The translations under genes were made by a program, and so were the position numbers. Below are positions 26,022-34,284 of a DNA stretch of 64,000 bases, piece by piece. The notes under the pieces are model-generated. The model made no database searches. It was not told where the DNA came from and saw nothing but the letters and a program-made list of their open reading frames with translations. This stretch comes from Paraburkholderia kururiensis (lineage in GTDB: Bacteria > Pseudomonadota > Gammaproteobacteria > Burkholderiales > Burkholderiaceae): NCBI RefSeq assembly GCF_034424375.1, contig NZ_CP139965.1:1860001-1924000 (forward strand), written 5' to 3'. Position 1 is the first letter of the stretch. Every line of letters begins with the position of its first letter.

Positions 26022-26410
26022 GGATGCAAGTATGGTCTGCGCCCCACGGAATTTAAATCGGCGTCGGTTGAACTTTCAGTAGGGCGGAAGGAACGCCTGT
26101 AGGTCGATTCCTACAGCGGGCGGGGCGTTTGGCGGGCAGCCGGTGTGCCCCGTGGGGCCTCGAATGCGGCGATATGACGCCGTTCGGCTGGCTCTTTTTC
26201 ATGCGCTATTCATCAGCGCTTTTATCGGTGCCTTTATCCTGGCGCTTTACCCATGCGGGATAGCGTTTAGGCACGCTTTATCGTTTGTCTTATGGCGTAT
26301 CTATCTGCGCGCGGGTCCGGCGTGTTATCCGGCCTGTTAATGCGCGCATTGAGCGAATATCGAAAACTCGCGATTCGCGAAGTCATGGCTTAGCGAATCG
26401 CGAGTTTTCC
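26022..26410. other. 389-bp intergenic region between two response-regulator genes
   Basis: Upstream region of the receiver-fnr operon. It is AT-richer than its surroundings and includes TTTAT-containing stretches around 26200-26290. A 65-codon hydrophobic frame at 26143 has no ribosome site and is not called. No FNR-like box was found here, so fnr itself does not look self-activated. Confidence 0.5.
26360..26407 (-). terminator. long perfect hairpin after the NarL-type regulator
   Basis: 17-bp perfect inverted repeat GAAAACTCGCGATTCGC / GCGAATCGCGAGTTTTC with a 14-nt loop, starting 4 bp after the regulator stop codon. The stem itself ends in TTTTC, so on the minus strand it works as a terminator; on the plus strand it could also end leftward-facing antisense transcription. 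Confidence 0.7.
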
Positions 26411-27058
26411 TCAGACTTCGTCGTTGTCGTCGAACAGCTTGTGCCGCATGGCGTAGCGCACGAGTGCAGCTTCGTGCGGCATCTGCATCTTTTCGAGAAT
26501 GCGCGTCTTGTAGGTGCTCACCGTTTTCGCGCTCACGCATAGCTCCTGCGCGATTTCGGAGATGCTCTGGCCCGCCGCGATGCGCCGGAACACGTCGAAC
26601 TCGCGGTCGGAAAGGCGCTGGTGCGGCAGCGTGTCCGCGGGTTCGTTGAGGCTTTGCGCGAAACGTTCGGCCATGGCGAGGCTCACGTAGACGCCGCCCG
26701 CCGCGACCTTCGTCACCGCGGAAACGAGCTCGGTGCTCGCGCTTTCCTTCGTGAGATAGCCGGATGCGCCGGCCTTGAACGCACGCACCGCGTATTGCTG
26801 CTCGGCATGCATGGTGAGCACGAGAATGCGCAGATTCGGCTTCTCGTCCTTGATCTGCCGGATCAGTTCGACGCCGTTGCGCCCCGGCATGGAAAGATCG
26901 AGCACGAGCACCTGCGCCTCGGTGGAGCGCGTGAGCGCAATCGTCGTGGCGCCGTCCCATGCTTCGCCGGCCACCTCGAAGCCGCTGGCGTTCTGCAGGA
27001 TATGACGCAGCCCGTCGCGTACCAGCGTGTGGTCGTCGGCGATCAGTACCTTGGTCAT
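26411..27058 (-). CDS. NarL/FixJ-family response regulator
   Basis: 215-aa two-component regulator: receiver (LIADDHTLVRDG, LVLDLSMPG with the phospho-Asp, LTMHAE, LTKES) followed by a LuxR-type HTH (LSDREFDVFRRIAAGQ...SEIAQELCVSAKTVSTYKTR). Its start overlaps the end of the histidine-kinase gene by 4 bp (ATGA), giving a coupled pair. This arrangement suits nitrate/redox or hypoxia signalling of the DevR/NarL kind. Confidence 0.94.
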   Translation of the reverse strand: MTKVLIADDHTLVRDGLRHILQNASGFEVAGEAWDGATTIALTRSTEAQVLVLDLSMPGRNGVELIRQIKDEKPNLRILVLTMHAEQQYAVRAFKAGASGYLTKESASTELVSAVTKVAAGGVYVSLAMAERFAQSLNEPADTLPHQRLSDREFDVFRRIAAGQSISEIAQELCVSAKTVSTYKTRILEKMQMPHEAALVRYAMRHKLFDDNDEV

Positions 27059-29217
27059 GAAAGTGTCTCTTCCTGTTGCACGGCCTCGCGAGGGAAGGTG
27101 ACGGTGAGGGCGAAGCCCTTGCCGTCGGCCGTGTCGATAGCGACCGAGCCGCCCAGCATATGGGCGCGCTCGCGAATGCCGATGATACCGAACGACTTGC
27201 CGGGGCGACCGTTCGTCCCATTCGCAAAGTGGGTACCGCCCGCGGTGTTGGCACCGTCGGCACCGGTGGGGTGGCTGCCGCGTCCGTTGTCGCTCACGCG
27301 CAGCACGCAGTAGTTGCCTTCCATGCGCAGCATGAGTTCCACGCGTGTGGCCTCGGCGTGCTTGGCGACATTGGTGAGGGCTTCCTGGACGATGCGAAAC
27401 AGCGTGGTCGCGCTGGTGCGCGAGAAATGGGTGTCGCCGGGCGCGATGCGACGGTCCACCTCGATGCCGTAGCGGTGCGTGAAGTCGCCCGCGAGCCAGT
27501 CGATGGCGGGCAACAGCCCCAGGTCGTCGAGCATGACGGGCCGCAGGTCGGCGGCGATGCGGCGCACCGAGGCCACCGTGGCGTCGATGAGGCGCCTCAT
27601 GCTGCGCAGTTGTTCCAGCACGTCGGCGCTTGCGCCCGAATCCGGCCCCACCATGTGCTCCAGCGCCGAGAGATCCATCTTGAGGGCGGTGAGCTGCTGG
27701 CCCAGATCATCGTGCAGTTCGCGCGCGATGCGGGTCTTTTCTTCTTCGCGCACGTTTTGCAGGTTCGCGGAGAGTTCACGCAACTCCTCGCGCGACTGCT
27801 TGAGATCGTTTTCAGCGCGTACGCGCTCCGTCACGTCGCGCAGCATGACCGTGTAGAGCTTGCCGGTGGCGTCGCGGATCTGCGAGATCGAGGCTTCGAT
27901 GGGGAATTCCTCGCCGTTCGCGCGCAGGCCGTACAGCACGCGCTGACGGCCCATCTGACGGTCGGAGACGCCTGTCACGCCGAACTGCTCGACGTGCCGC
28001 GCATGGGCGTCGCGGAACCGCTCGGGCAGAAAGCGCGAGAGCGGGGCGCCGATGGCGTCCATGGCGGAACAACCGAACACGCGCTCAGCGGCCGGATTGA
28101 AGATCACTATGCGCTGCGATTCGTCGATAGTGATGATGGCCTCCATCGACGATCGAATGATGCCCATCATGCGGGCCTCGTTGAGCGTCGACTGGGTGCG
28201 CGATTCGCCGGCCACCTTGCGCGAGTCCGTGTGCAGGCGCGCGAGCACGAGGACCAGCACAGCGAGCACGAGCGAAGCCACCACACCGGCCACGGCCACC
28301 GTGGCGTCCACGCTGGCGTTGGCCGCCGACGCCGCGCTGCCGCTCGCCGACCAGGCGAGCGTAAAGGTCGTGCCGCCGAACGACAGCACGGTAGAACGAT
28401 GCAGCGCGCTGGCGGACGATGTGTTCTCCTCGTCGCCGCTCGAGGTCGCGAAGATCGGCGTCGACGACTCGCCCGAGTACACCTGCAGGTCGAGGCCCCG
28501 CTCGCCGAAGCGGGCGGGGTCGAACAGGCGATCGGGATCGAGCTGGGCGAACAGGATGCCGGCGAGGTTAGCCTGCCGGTCTGTGGCCGTAGCCGGCGTG
28601 GCCGGCGTGCCGTAGACCGCCAGATAGAGCCACAGCGGCGGGCGCTCGTCGGCGGCGCTGTCCTGCGCACCTTTCCCGGCGCCGGGCGCCGTCAACGCCA
28701 CTTGCGCCGATTCCACCGCGCGCGACAGGGCGACGCGGCTGTCCGGCGTATTGGGCAGGGCGGGCGCCGGGGCGTCTTCGGCGGCGGGGGCCACGAGCGT
28801 AGCCGTGAGCGGAGCAGACGCTTCGGCCGTGGCGCCCGGGAAGGGGCGGCCGTGCACGTCGGCGTAGCCGAGCGCGCGCACCGGCGAGCGGCCGCCTTCC
28901 AGATCGAGCCGCCTGACATAGTCGCGCCATGCCGCGGGCGCTGGCACGGGTACGGCGCCCAACAGCCCGCGTGCGCCGTTCAGCACAGCGGCGCTGGCCG
29001 CGAGCTTCTGCTGAAGCACCGCGGTGACACGCGTGGTGCGCTGCTCGAAGCGCGTCGCTGCGGCATGCGCAAGTTCCTGCTGGACGACCCATAGGGTCAC
29101 AAGCGTAGCGAGAAGCCCCGCCACGAGTGCCACGGTGGCCGCCAGCATGGGTTGCCGCGACAACCGCGGGTCGCGTCGGGGCGCCGAAGGGCCGGCGGAC
29201 TGGGGACTAGCGGTCAT
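27055..29217 (-). CDS. CHASE-PAS hybrid-free sensor histidine kinase
   Basis: 720-aa membrane sensor. A first membrane helix at ~24-46 and a second at ~300-322 bracket a periplasmic CHASE-like region. Next come a PAS domain (MMGIIRSSMEAIITIDES to RDVTERVRAE), a coiled coil, a HisKA_3 dimerisation helix with the phospho-His at ~501 (ARELHDDLGQQLTALKMD) and an HATPase domain (VQEALTNVAKHA, VSDNGRGS). It is the NarX/DevS-type subclass and is translationally coupled to its NarL-type partner. The ligand is not readable; no haem GAF is present. Confidence 0.93.
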   Translation of the reverse strand: MTASPQSAGPSAPRRDPRLSRQPMLAATVALVAGLLATLVTLWVVQQELAHAAATRFEQRTTRVTAVLQQKLAASAAVLNGARGLLGAVPVPAPAAWRDYVRRLDLEGGRSPVRALGYADVHGRPFPGATAEASAPLTATLVAPAAEDAPAPALPNTPDSRVALSRAVESAQVALTAPGAGKGAQDSAADERPPLWLYLAVYGTPATPATATDRQANLAGILFAQLDPDRLFDPARFGERGLDLQVYSGESSTPIFATSSGDEENTSSASALHRSTVLSFGGTTFTLAWSASGSAASAANASVDATVAVAGVVASLVLAVLVLVLARLHTDSRKVAGESRTQSTLNEARMMGIIRSSMEAIITIDESQRIVIFNPAAERVFGCSAMDAIGAPLSRFLPERFRDAHARHVEQFGVTGVSDRQMGRQRVLYGLRANGEEFPIEASISQIRDATGKLYTVMLRDVTERVRAENDLKQSREELRELSANLQNVREEEKTRIARELHDDLGQQLTALKMDLSALEHMVGPDSGASADVLEQLRSMRRLIDATVASVRRIAADLRPVMLDDLGLLPAIDWLAGDFTHRYGIEVDRRIAPGDTHFSRTSATTLFRIVQEALTNVAKHAEATRVELMLRMEGNYCVLRVSDNGRGSHPTGADGANTAGGTHFANGTNGRPGKSFGIIGIRERAHMLGGSVAIDTADGKGFALTVTFPREAVQQEETLS

Positions 29218-29681
29218 GTGATTCCCGCCGTATCGAGCTCATAGGGACGCCGTCTCATGTCTGGATGCGGTGTGAATGTACGTCGTCGCGGGGCGGTGAA
29301 TGGAATACCCGCGTCGATTAAGGAAATTGTGAGCGAATTGTGACTGTTTTACACGGCTTGCGCCAGTCCGAGGGCCGCCCCGCGCCGGTTTGCGGGAAAT
29401 CGGGCGGCTTTTTGCAGGTTTCTTATGCGCTTCGCGCGCCGGCCTGTCGGAGGCCTGGCGCACATCCCATGCGTATCGGATGCATAGGGCCGCATTTCTG
29501 TTCTGGTTCATCGCGAGCCACACGTGACGGCCTTGACACCTTCTGGCGCTTGATCCTCGTCAACGACGCGGGCGGCCCCGTCGCCAGACTGCTCGGTAAG
29601 CGCACTGCGCGTCATCGCGCCGTGATGGAAATGCGGCGCGCCCTCTGCATTCAACGTCAAGGGCCTGGCCCGGGAGGCAAG
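29218..29681. other. 464-bp divergent intergenic region (kinase / Usp)
   Basis: Holds the FNR-like box at 29550-29563 for the Usp gene and presumably the kinase promoter near 29220-29330. An in-frame open stretch joins the Usp frame from 29340, but only the ATG at 29682 has a ribosome site. Confidence 0.5.
29550..29563 (+). promoter_or_regulatory. FNR-like box (TTGATCCTCGTCAA) with -10 CAGACT
   Basis: Nine of ten matches. CAGACT (29585-29590) begins 21 bp downstream on the plus strand, close to the TAGACT seen elsewhere. Box centre is about 125 bp before the Usp start codon. A separate half-site TTGACACC lies at 29534. Confidence 0.72.
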
Positions 29682-30146
29682 ATGTACAAGCGGATTCTGG
29701 TAGCGATCGACGGCAGCCGCAGCGCGCGGCGCGCGCTGGACGAAGCCGTGAAGATTGCGCAGGCGAGCGGAGCCGTGGTGGCGGCCGTCTACGTGGCGGA
29801 ACACCACGCCCAACTCGTGGACGTCAATACGCCGTTCGCCGAGGACGTGCCGGCGGACACCCGCGGCGGCTCGGCAACGGCCGCGCTCGAGGACGCCGAA
29901 GCACGCTTTCGCGAGCAGAAGGTGCAGGGCACGGCACGCGCCGTTGACGCCTACGGAGAAGACGTGGCCACGGTGCTGCGCCGCGCCGCGGACGAAGCCG
30001 AGGCCGACCTGATCGTGATGGGCACGCGCGGCCTGCACGGCCTGCGGCGCCTGCTGCTGGGCAGCGTGGCCGAGGCGGTGCTGAGAACGGTGGACAGGCC
30101 GGTGCTGGTGGTCCGGCATGACCCGGAGGCCGAGGGTGTCCGCTGA
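29682..30146 (+). CDS. universal stress protein
   Basis: 154-aa single-domain Usp. N-terminus MYKRILVAIDGS; ATP-binding motif G-x2-G-x9-G-S in GTRGLHGLRRLLLGS near residues 122-136. Usp proteins of this type bind ATP and support survival in growth arrest. Start at 29682, preceded by GGGAGG. FNR-like control is predicted. Confidence 0.92.
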   Translation: MYKRILVAIDGSRSARRALDEAVKIAQASGAVVAAVYVAEHHAQLVDVNTPFAEDVPADTRGGSATAALEDAEARFREQKVQGTARAVDAYGEDVATVLRRAADEAEADLIVMGTRGLHGLRRLLLGSVAEAVLRTVDRPVLVVRHDPEAEGVR

Positions 30147-30330
30147 GGGTATGGAAGGAACGGAGGGTGGCGTGGAACGCAGCTGATGGGGGCTGCGTTC
30201 GGGCGTAGGCCGCCACGATGGGCCTCCACGGCTCTGGTGATGGGGGTAAAGCCTCAGGTGGCCGCTTGAAAAGAACGTTGGTGGAGACAAGGCTGTATCA
30301 GCCTCTCTTGCTCCCGGGCGTCCGCAGCAC

Positions 30331-30356
30331 GCGAAGAGGCTTGTCAGCCTCTTCGC
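30331..30356 (-). terminator. 10-bp inverted repeat at the autotransporter stop
   Basis: Perfect arms GCGAAGAGGC / GCCTCTTCGC around a 6-nt loop, directly adjoining the autotransporter stop codon. No T-run follows on the minus strand, so termination strength is uncertain. Confidence 0.5.
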
Positions 30357-33300
30357 TCAGAACCGATAGCCAACGCGCACGCTGCCTTGCTGCACCGACG
30401 CATGGGTGGTGTTGAACACCGTGTCATAACTCAGCGCGACATCGAGATTCCTCACCGGATGCATCGTCACGCTGACACCCGAAGTCAGATAGCCACGCGG
30501 CAGCGTCGTGCCCGGCGCATTGAACGGCGTGCCGTCTTGCGACGCTACGCTGACGGCCCGGTTCGCATCGAGCAATTCATGCGCATAGCCGACGCGTAGC
30601 TCCACGTTGACAGGCCTGAGCGAATCGCCGAAGTTCCGGTCGAGCGAGATTTGCGCGTACGGCTGAAGGCTGCGCACGTTGTCCGCCCCCACCTGCAGAT
30701 CCTGGCCGCCGGCACCGCTTTCTCCGAAGCCATTGGCGTGGAAGTAGGCGTAGCGCAGACCGATGCGCGGCGTGACCGTCACGCTGCCGAATGTCATCGG
30801 CAGGCTGGCCTGGGTGCCGAAGTTGAACTCCTGCCCCATGTGGTCGCCTTCGGCCGTGCCTTGTGTGCCGAACGGACGTTTGAGCGAGAGGAAGTCGAGT
30901 CCGGCGCCGACCGTTGCGGCGAGATTGACGGGCCCGAGCTTGCGCGCACCGTAAAGCGCGACACGAAGGGTATCGATCGTGCCCGAGTCGCCCGTATCCT
31001 GCTCGCCGACGGCCGTATGGTCGTAACCCGCCGCGACCCCCACGGTATAGCTGCCGAGTGTCCGGTCGAGGCCCGCAAGGAATCCGTAGCGATTCGCCTG
31101 GAATCCCGGTTCGCCGTTCGTACCACTTACTTTGGTGTGGCTGCCGGTGGCCGTCACCCAACCGGCGGGTGCGCCCGGCGTTGCGGCGGAGCCGTTTCCG
31201 AGCCGGTCGAGCAGCGCGGCGTCTTGCGCCTGCCCTCCCACGATCGCGGCGGTACCGAGTGCGGTGTAAATGGACGTATCGGTGGGCGCGACGGCTCCGC
31301 TCAAGGTCAGCAATACCGAATCGGCGCTATACGTGATCGTGGGCGTCAGCGTGCCGAGATACGACGTACCGGTGTTCGTGATGCTGCTAAACGTGCCGCT
31401 CACGCTGCGGGCCGAAACCAGCGTGTACTGCCTCGCCGAGTAAGTGCCCGGCGTGTAGGCGATAGCCAGCACGCCGTTCAGCGCGGCACTGCCGTTCACA
31501 CTCAACTGCGAGGCCGCCGTCGGGCTCACCTCCACCGACAACGTGGCGCCGCCGGCCTGCGCGTAGTTGCCCGCGACGGTGAGCGTACCGATGGAGCCGC
31601 CCGGCATGACCGTGCCGTTGTTGGTCACATCGCCGGCGATGGTGCCGTGTCCGCGAAGGGTACCGGGTGTATCGACGACGACGCTCCCGCCTAACAGCGC
31701 GCCCGGCGTGCCGATGTCGCCCACTTCGAGCAGGCCGCCCGCCACTTCGGTGGTACCCGTAAAGGCGGTGCTGCGGCCATCGAGGATCAACGTGCCGGTG
31801 CCCTGTTTGACGAACGGTCCCGTGCCGCTGATCGAACCGGAGAAGGTGGTCGAATCGCTCCCCGCTACGGTCAGCCGTTGCACGCCGAGGTTCACCGTGC
31901 CGCTTCCCGACAGGTTGGCGATCTGCGCGCCGCCCGCCGTGCCGGAAATATCCAGCACGCCGTTATCGATCATGCCGCTCGACTGCGCGATGCTGCCGGT
32001 TCCTGCGAGCGCCAGCGTCGCGCCGCCGGCAACCGTGGTGGTGCCGGTATAGGTGCTCGTGCCGGTCAGTGTCTGCGTTCCGCTCGCGAGCGTCAGTCCG
32101 CCCCCGCCCGCGATGACGCCGCCGAACGTGCCGTTCGATCCCGCGAGCGTCAGTCCTGCCGCTCCGACCGAAACCGTGCCCGAGCCGGACAGGCCGCCTG
32201 CCGAACCGGAGATCTGCAGCGTGCCGAAATCGACGACGTTGCCGATCGCAATGTTGTTCGCGCTGGACAGGGCGAGCACCGCACCGCTTTCGATCAACGT
32301 CGTGCCGGTGTAGGTGTTCACGTTGGTCAGCGTTTCTGTGCCACCCGCCAACGTCAGGCCGCCGGTTCCCGAAATCACGCCCGAGAACACCCCGCTTGCA
32401 TCGGTAAGCGTGAGCGTCTGACTACCGAGCGTCACGCTGCCCGTGCCGGACAGACTCTTGATCGATGTGCCGCCCGTCGTGCCGGAGATGTCGAACGTGC
32501 CGTTCGCCGTCACCCCTGCCGATTGCGCGACGCTACCGGAACCGGAGAGGGCGAGCGTCGCCCCTGTATTGATTGCGGTTGCACCGGTATAAGTCTGCGC
32601 GCCTGTCAGCGTCAGCGTGCCGGTGCCGCCCTGGGTCACGCTGCCGGCGCCCGAAATCGTGCCGCTGTAGCGCGAACTGGCCGTCTGGCCGAAAATCAGC
32701 GCGCCACTGTCCACGATGTTGCCTGTCATCAGCGACGTATCGCCCGTCAATTGCAGCGCGCCGCTGCCGATCGTCGTCGTGCCGCTGTACGTATTGGTGC
32801 CTGCCAGTGTCAACGTGCCGGCGCCGCCTACCGTCACGTTGCCCGAGCCGGAAATCAGGCCGCCGAGCGTGAGGTTGCCGGTGCTGTTCAGGGTAAGGGT
32901 CGAAGTGGAGGCGTCGAGCTTGATCGCATTACCCACAGTCAGCCCTGAATTGGCGCCGCCGACCGTCGCACTGGCGCCTGCACCCAGTTCGATCGCCCCC
33001 ACCATCGTTTGGCCCGATGCGAGCGTCAGAAGGCTGCTGCCACCCGTGAAGTAGATCGCATCGGTGCCGCCGCTGATCGTACCGCTATTGGTGATCGTCA
33101 GATTCGCACCCTGGATACCTTGCTGGCCGCCCTGAAGCAGCCCCGAGTTCGTGATGGTGCCGACCGTCCCGCCGCTGCTTGAAAGAACGCCGGCAATTCC
33201 GCCCGTCAGGGTTCCTTCGTTAGCGATCGTGCCGATCGTTCCGACGTTGTAAACGCCGTACGCCAGACCCGAGATCGTGGCATTAGCGGTGTTGTCTATG

Positions 33301-33986
33301 GTGCCGAACGTGCCGAAAAAGTTATAGATTCCGACTCCGGACCCGCCCGTTCCGCTGATCGTGCCGTTATTGACTAGGGTGCCGATGGTGCCGCCAACCC
33401 CAGTCTCGATGCCCCTGTTGCCGGAAACGACGCCGCTATTGGTCAACGAACTAATAAGGCCCGCATCGGCGATACCAAGCGTGGAGCCCATAATGCTCCC
33501 CCCGCTTTCGTTGGTCATCGAAATGACCGTGCCGTTATCGTTATAAAAGGCGTATTGCTGCGCAGAGACAATGGTGCCCCCGCTGTGGTTGGTTACCGTT
33601 CCGATCGTACCGGCGTTGAGAACGCCGTAAGCCGTGCCTGCGATCACCCCGCTGTTGGACAGCGCCGAGCCGGTGCCGGAACCGCTCACGCTGATTGCGG
33701 TCGGCGTACCGGAGAGAGACCCGCTGTTCGTGACGACGAGCGAGGTGTTGCCGGTCGTGCTCCAGTTCACGCATGTCGTCGCACCGATAACGTCCGTGTT
33801 CACATTGGTGCTCAGGCAGGCCGCAGAGGCCGGGGCCGCATGCAGCGCAACCGCGAAGGTGGCAACAGATGCCGCTGCAAGCGGGTGCCGGCGCAACGCG
33901 AATTCCCGCAGCGCACCTGGAACGGCAGCACCAGCTCGGTATGTGTCGGTTGTTGTTTTCATCGTCAGGACGGGAAGTCGGGTCAT
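30357..33986 (-). CDS. autotransporter (type Va) with beta-strand repeat passenger
   Basis: About 1,209 aa. The start is ambiguous (TTG 34070, ATG 33986, ATG 33962); a long positively charged N-region precedes a hydrophobic core and an Ala-x-Ala site (HAAPASAA), the extended signal style of autotransporters. The passenger is made of Gly/Thr/Ser-rich parallel beta repeats, with autotransporter-associated beta-strand units such as TYTGTTTVAGGATLALAG and SGTGSVTLG. The last ~270 residues form the outer-membrane barrel and end in a terminal Phe (VRVGYRF). The passenger has only a few Cys. It is a likely adhesin. It is divergent from two modification-type genes. Confidence 0.92.
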   Translation of the reverse strand: MTRLPVLTMKTTTDTYRAGAAVPGALREFALRRHPLAAASVATFAVALHAAPASAACLSTNVNTDVIGATTCVNWSTTGNTSLVVTNSGSLSGTPTAISVSGSGTGSALSNSGVIAGTAYGVLNAGTIGTVTNHSGGTIVSAQQYAFYNDNGTVISMTNESGGSIMGSTLGIADAGLISSLTNSGVVSGNRGIETGVGGTIGTLVNNGTISGTGGSGVGIYNFFGTFGTIDNTANATISGLAYGVYNVGTIGTIANEGTLTGGIAGVLSSSGGTVGTITNSGLLQGGQQGIQGANLTITNSGTISGGTDAIYFTGGSSLLTLASGQTMVGAIELGAGASATVGGANSGLTVGNAIKLDASTSTLTLNSTGNLTLGGLISGSGNVTVGGAGTLTLAGTNTYSGTTTIGSGALQLTGDTSLMTGNIVDSGALIFGQTASSRYSGTISGAGSVTQGGTGTLTLTGAQTYTGATAINTGATLALSGSGSVAQSAGVTANGTFDISGTTGGTSIKSLSGTGSVTLGSQTLTLTDASGVFSGVISGTGGLTLAGGTETLTNVNTYTGTTLIESGAVLALSSANNIAIGNVVDFGTLQISGSAGGLSGSGTVSVGAAGLTLAGSNGTFGGVIAGGGGLTLASGTQTLTGTSTYTGTTTVAGGATLALAGTGSIAQSSGMIDNGVLDISGTAGGAQIANLSGSGTVNLGVQRLTVAGSDSTTFSGSISGTGPFVKQGTGTLILDGRSTAFTGTTEVAGGLLEVGDIGTPGALLGGSVVVDTPGTLRGHGTIAGDVTNNGTVMPGGSIGTLTVAGNYAQAGGATLSVEVSPTAASQLSVNGSAALNGVLAIAYTPGTYSARQYTLVSARSVSGTFSSITNTGTSYLGTLTPTITYSADSVLLTLSGAVAPTDTSIYTALGTAAIVGGQAQDAALLDRLGNGSAATPGAPAGWVTATGSHTKVSGTNGEPGFQANRYGFLAGLDRTLGSYTVGVAAGYDHTAVGEQDTGDSGTIDTLRVALYGARKLGPVNLAATVGAGLDFLSLKRPFGTQGTAEGDHMGQEFNFGTQASLPMTFGSVTVTPRIGLRYAYFHANGFGESGAGGQDLQVGADNVRSLQPYAQISLDRNFGDSLRPVNVELRVGYAHELLDANRAVSVASQDGTPFNAPGTTLPRGYLTSGVSVTMHPVRNLDVALSYDTVFNTTHASVQQGSVRVGYRF

Positions 33987-34284
33987 GCGTACCGAAGAAG
34001 CCTCTCGGTGGTGAAGCGGGCATGATCCAGGGTCGTTTTTATGGACTGCGCTCGTATTCGTTGACGCCAAATTCCTATTACGCCTGTTAACGACAATTTC
34101 AGCAAAAACTTAATGTAGCAACGGGCAATAAATGCGCAAACGTTTTCGTATGCGAGGCTTGCCAGGCCGGATTACACGCACGACGGTTTGGTATGCTTCG
34201 CACGTTATCTCCATTCACGCTTTCATTCCGGCAATGCGCCGCCGATAATCCGGCTGGACATTACGAGCCTGACCTATTATTTTC

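Noticed and set aside
26143..26340. 65-codon hydrophobic frame between two regulator genes
   Set aside because: GTG start, no ribosome site, and the sequence ends in the hairpin region; hydrophobicity arises from T-rich repeats.
29534..29541. TTGACACC half-site as a second FNR box upstream of the Usp gene
   Set aside because: No second half-site at the 4-bp spacing; only the 29550 palindrome is complete.
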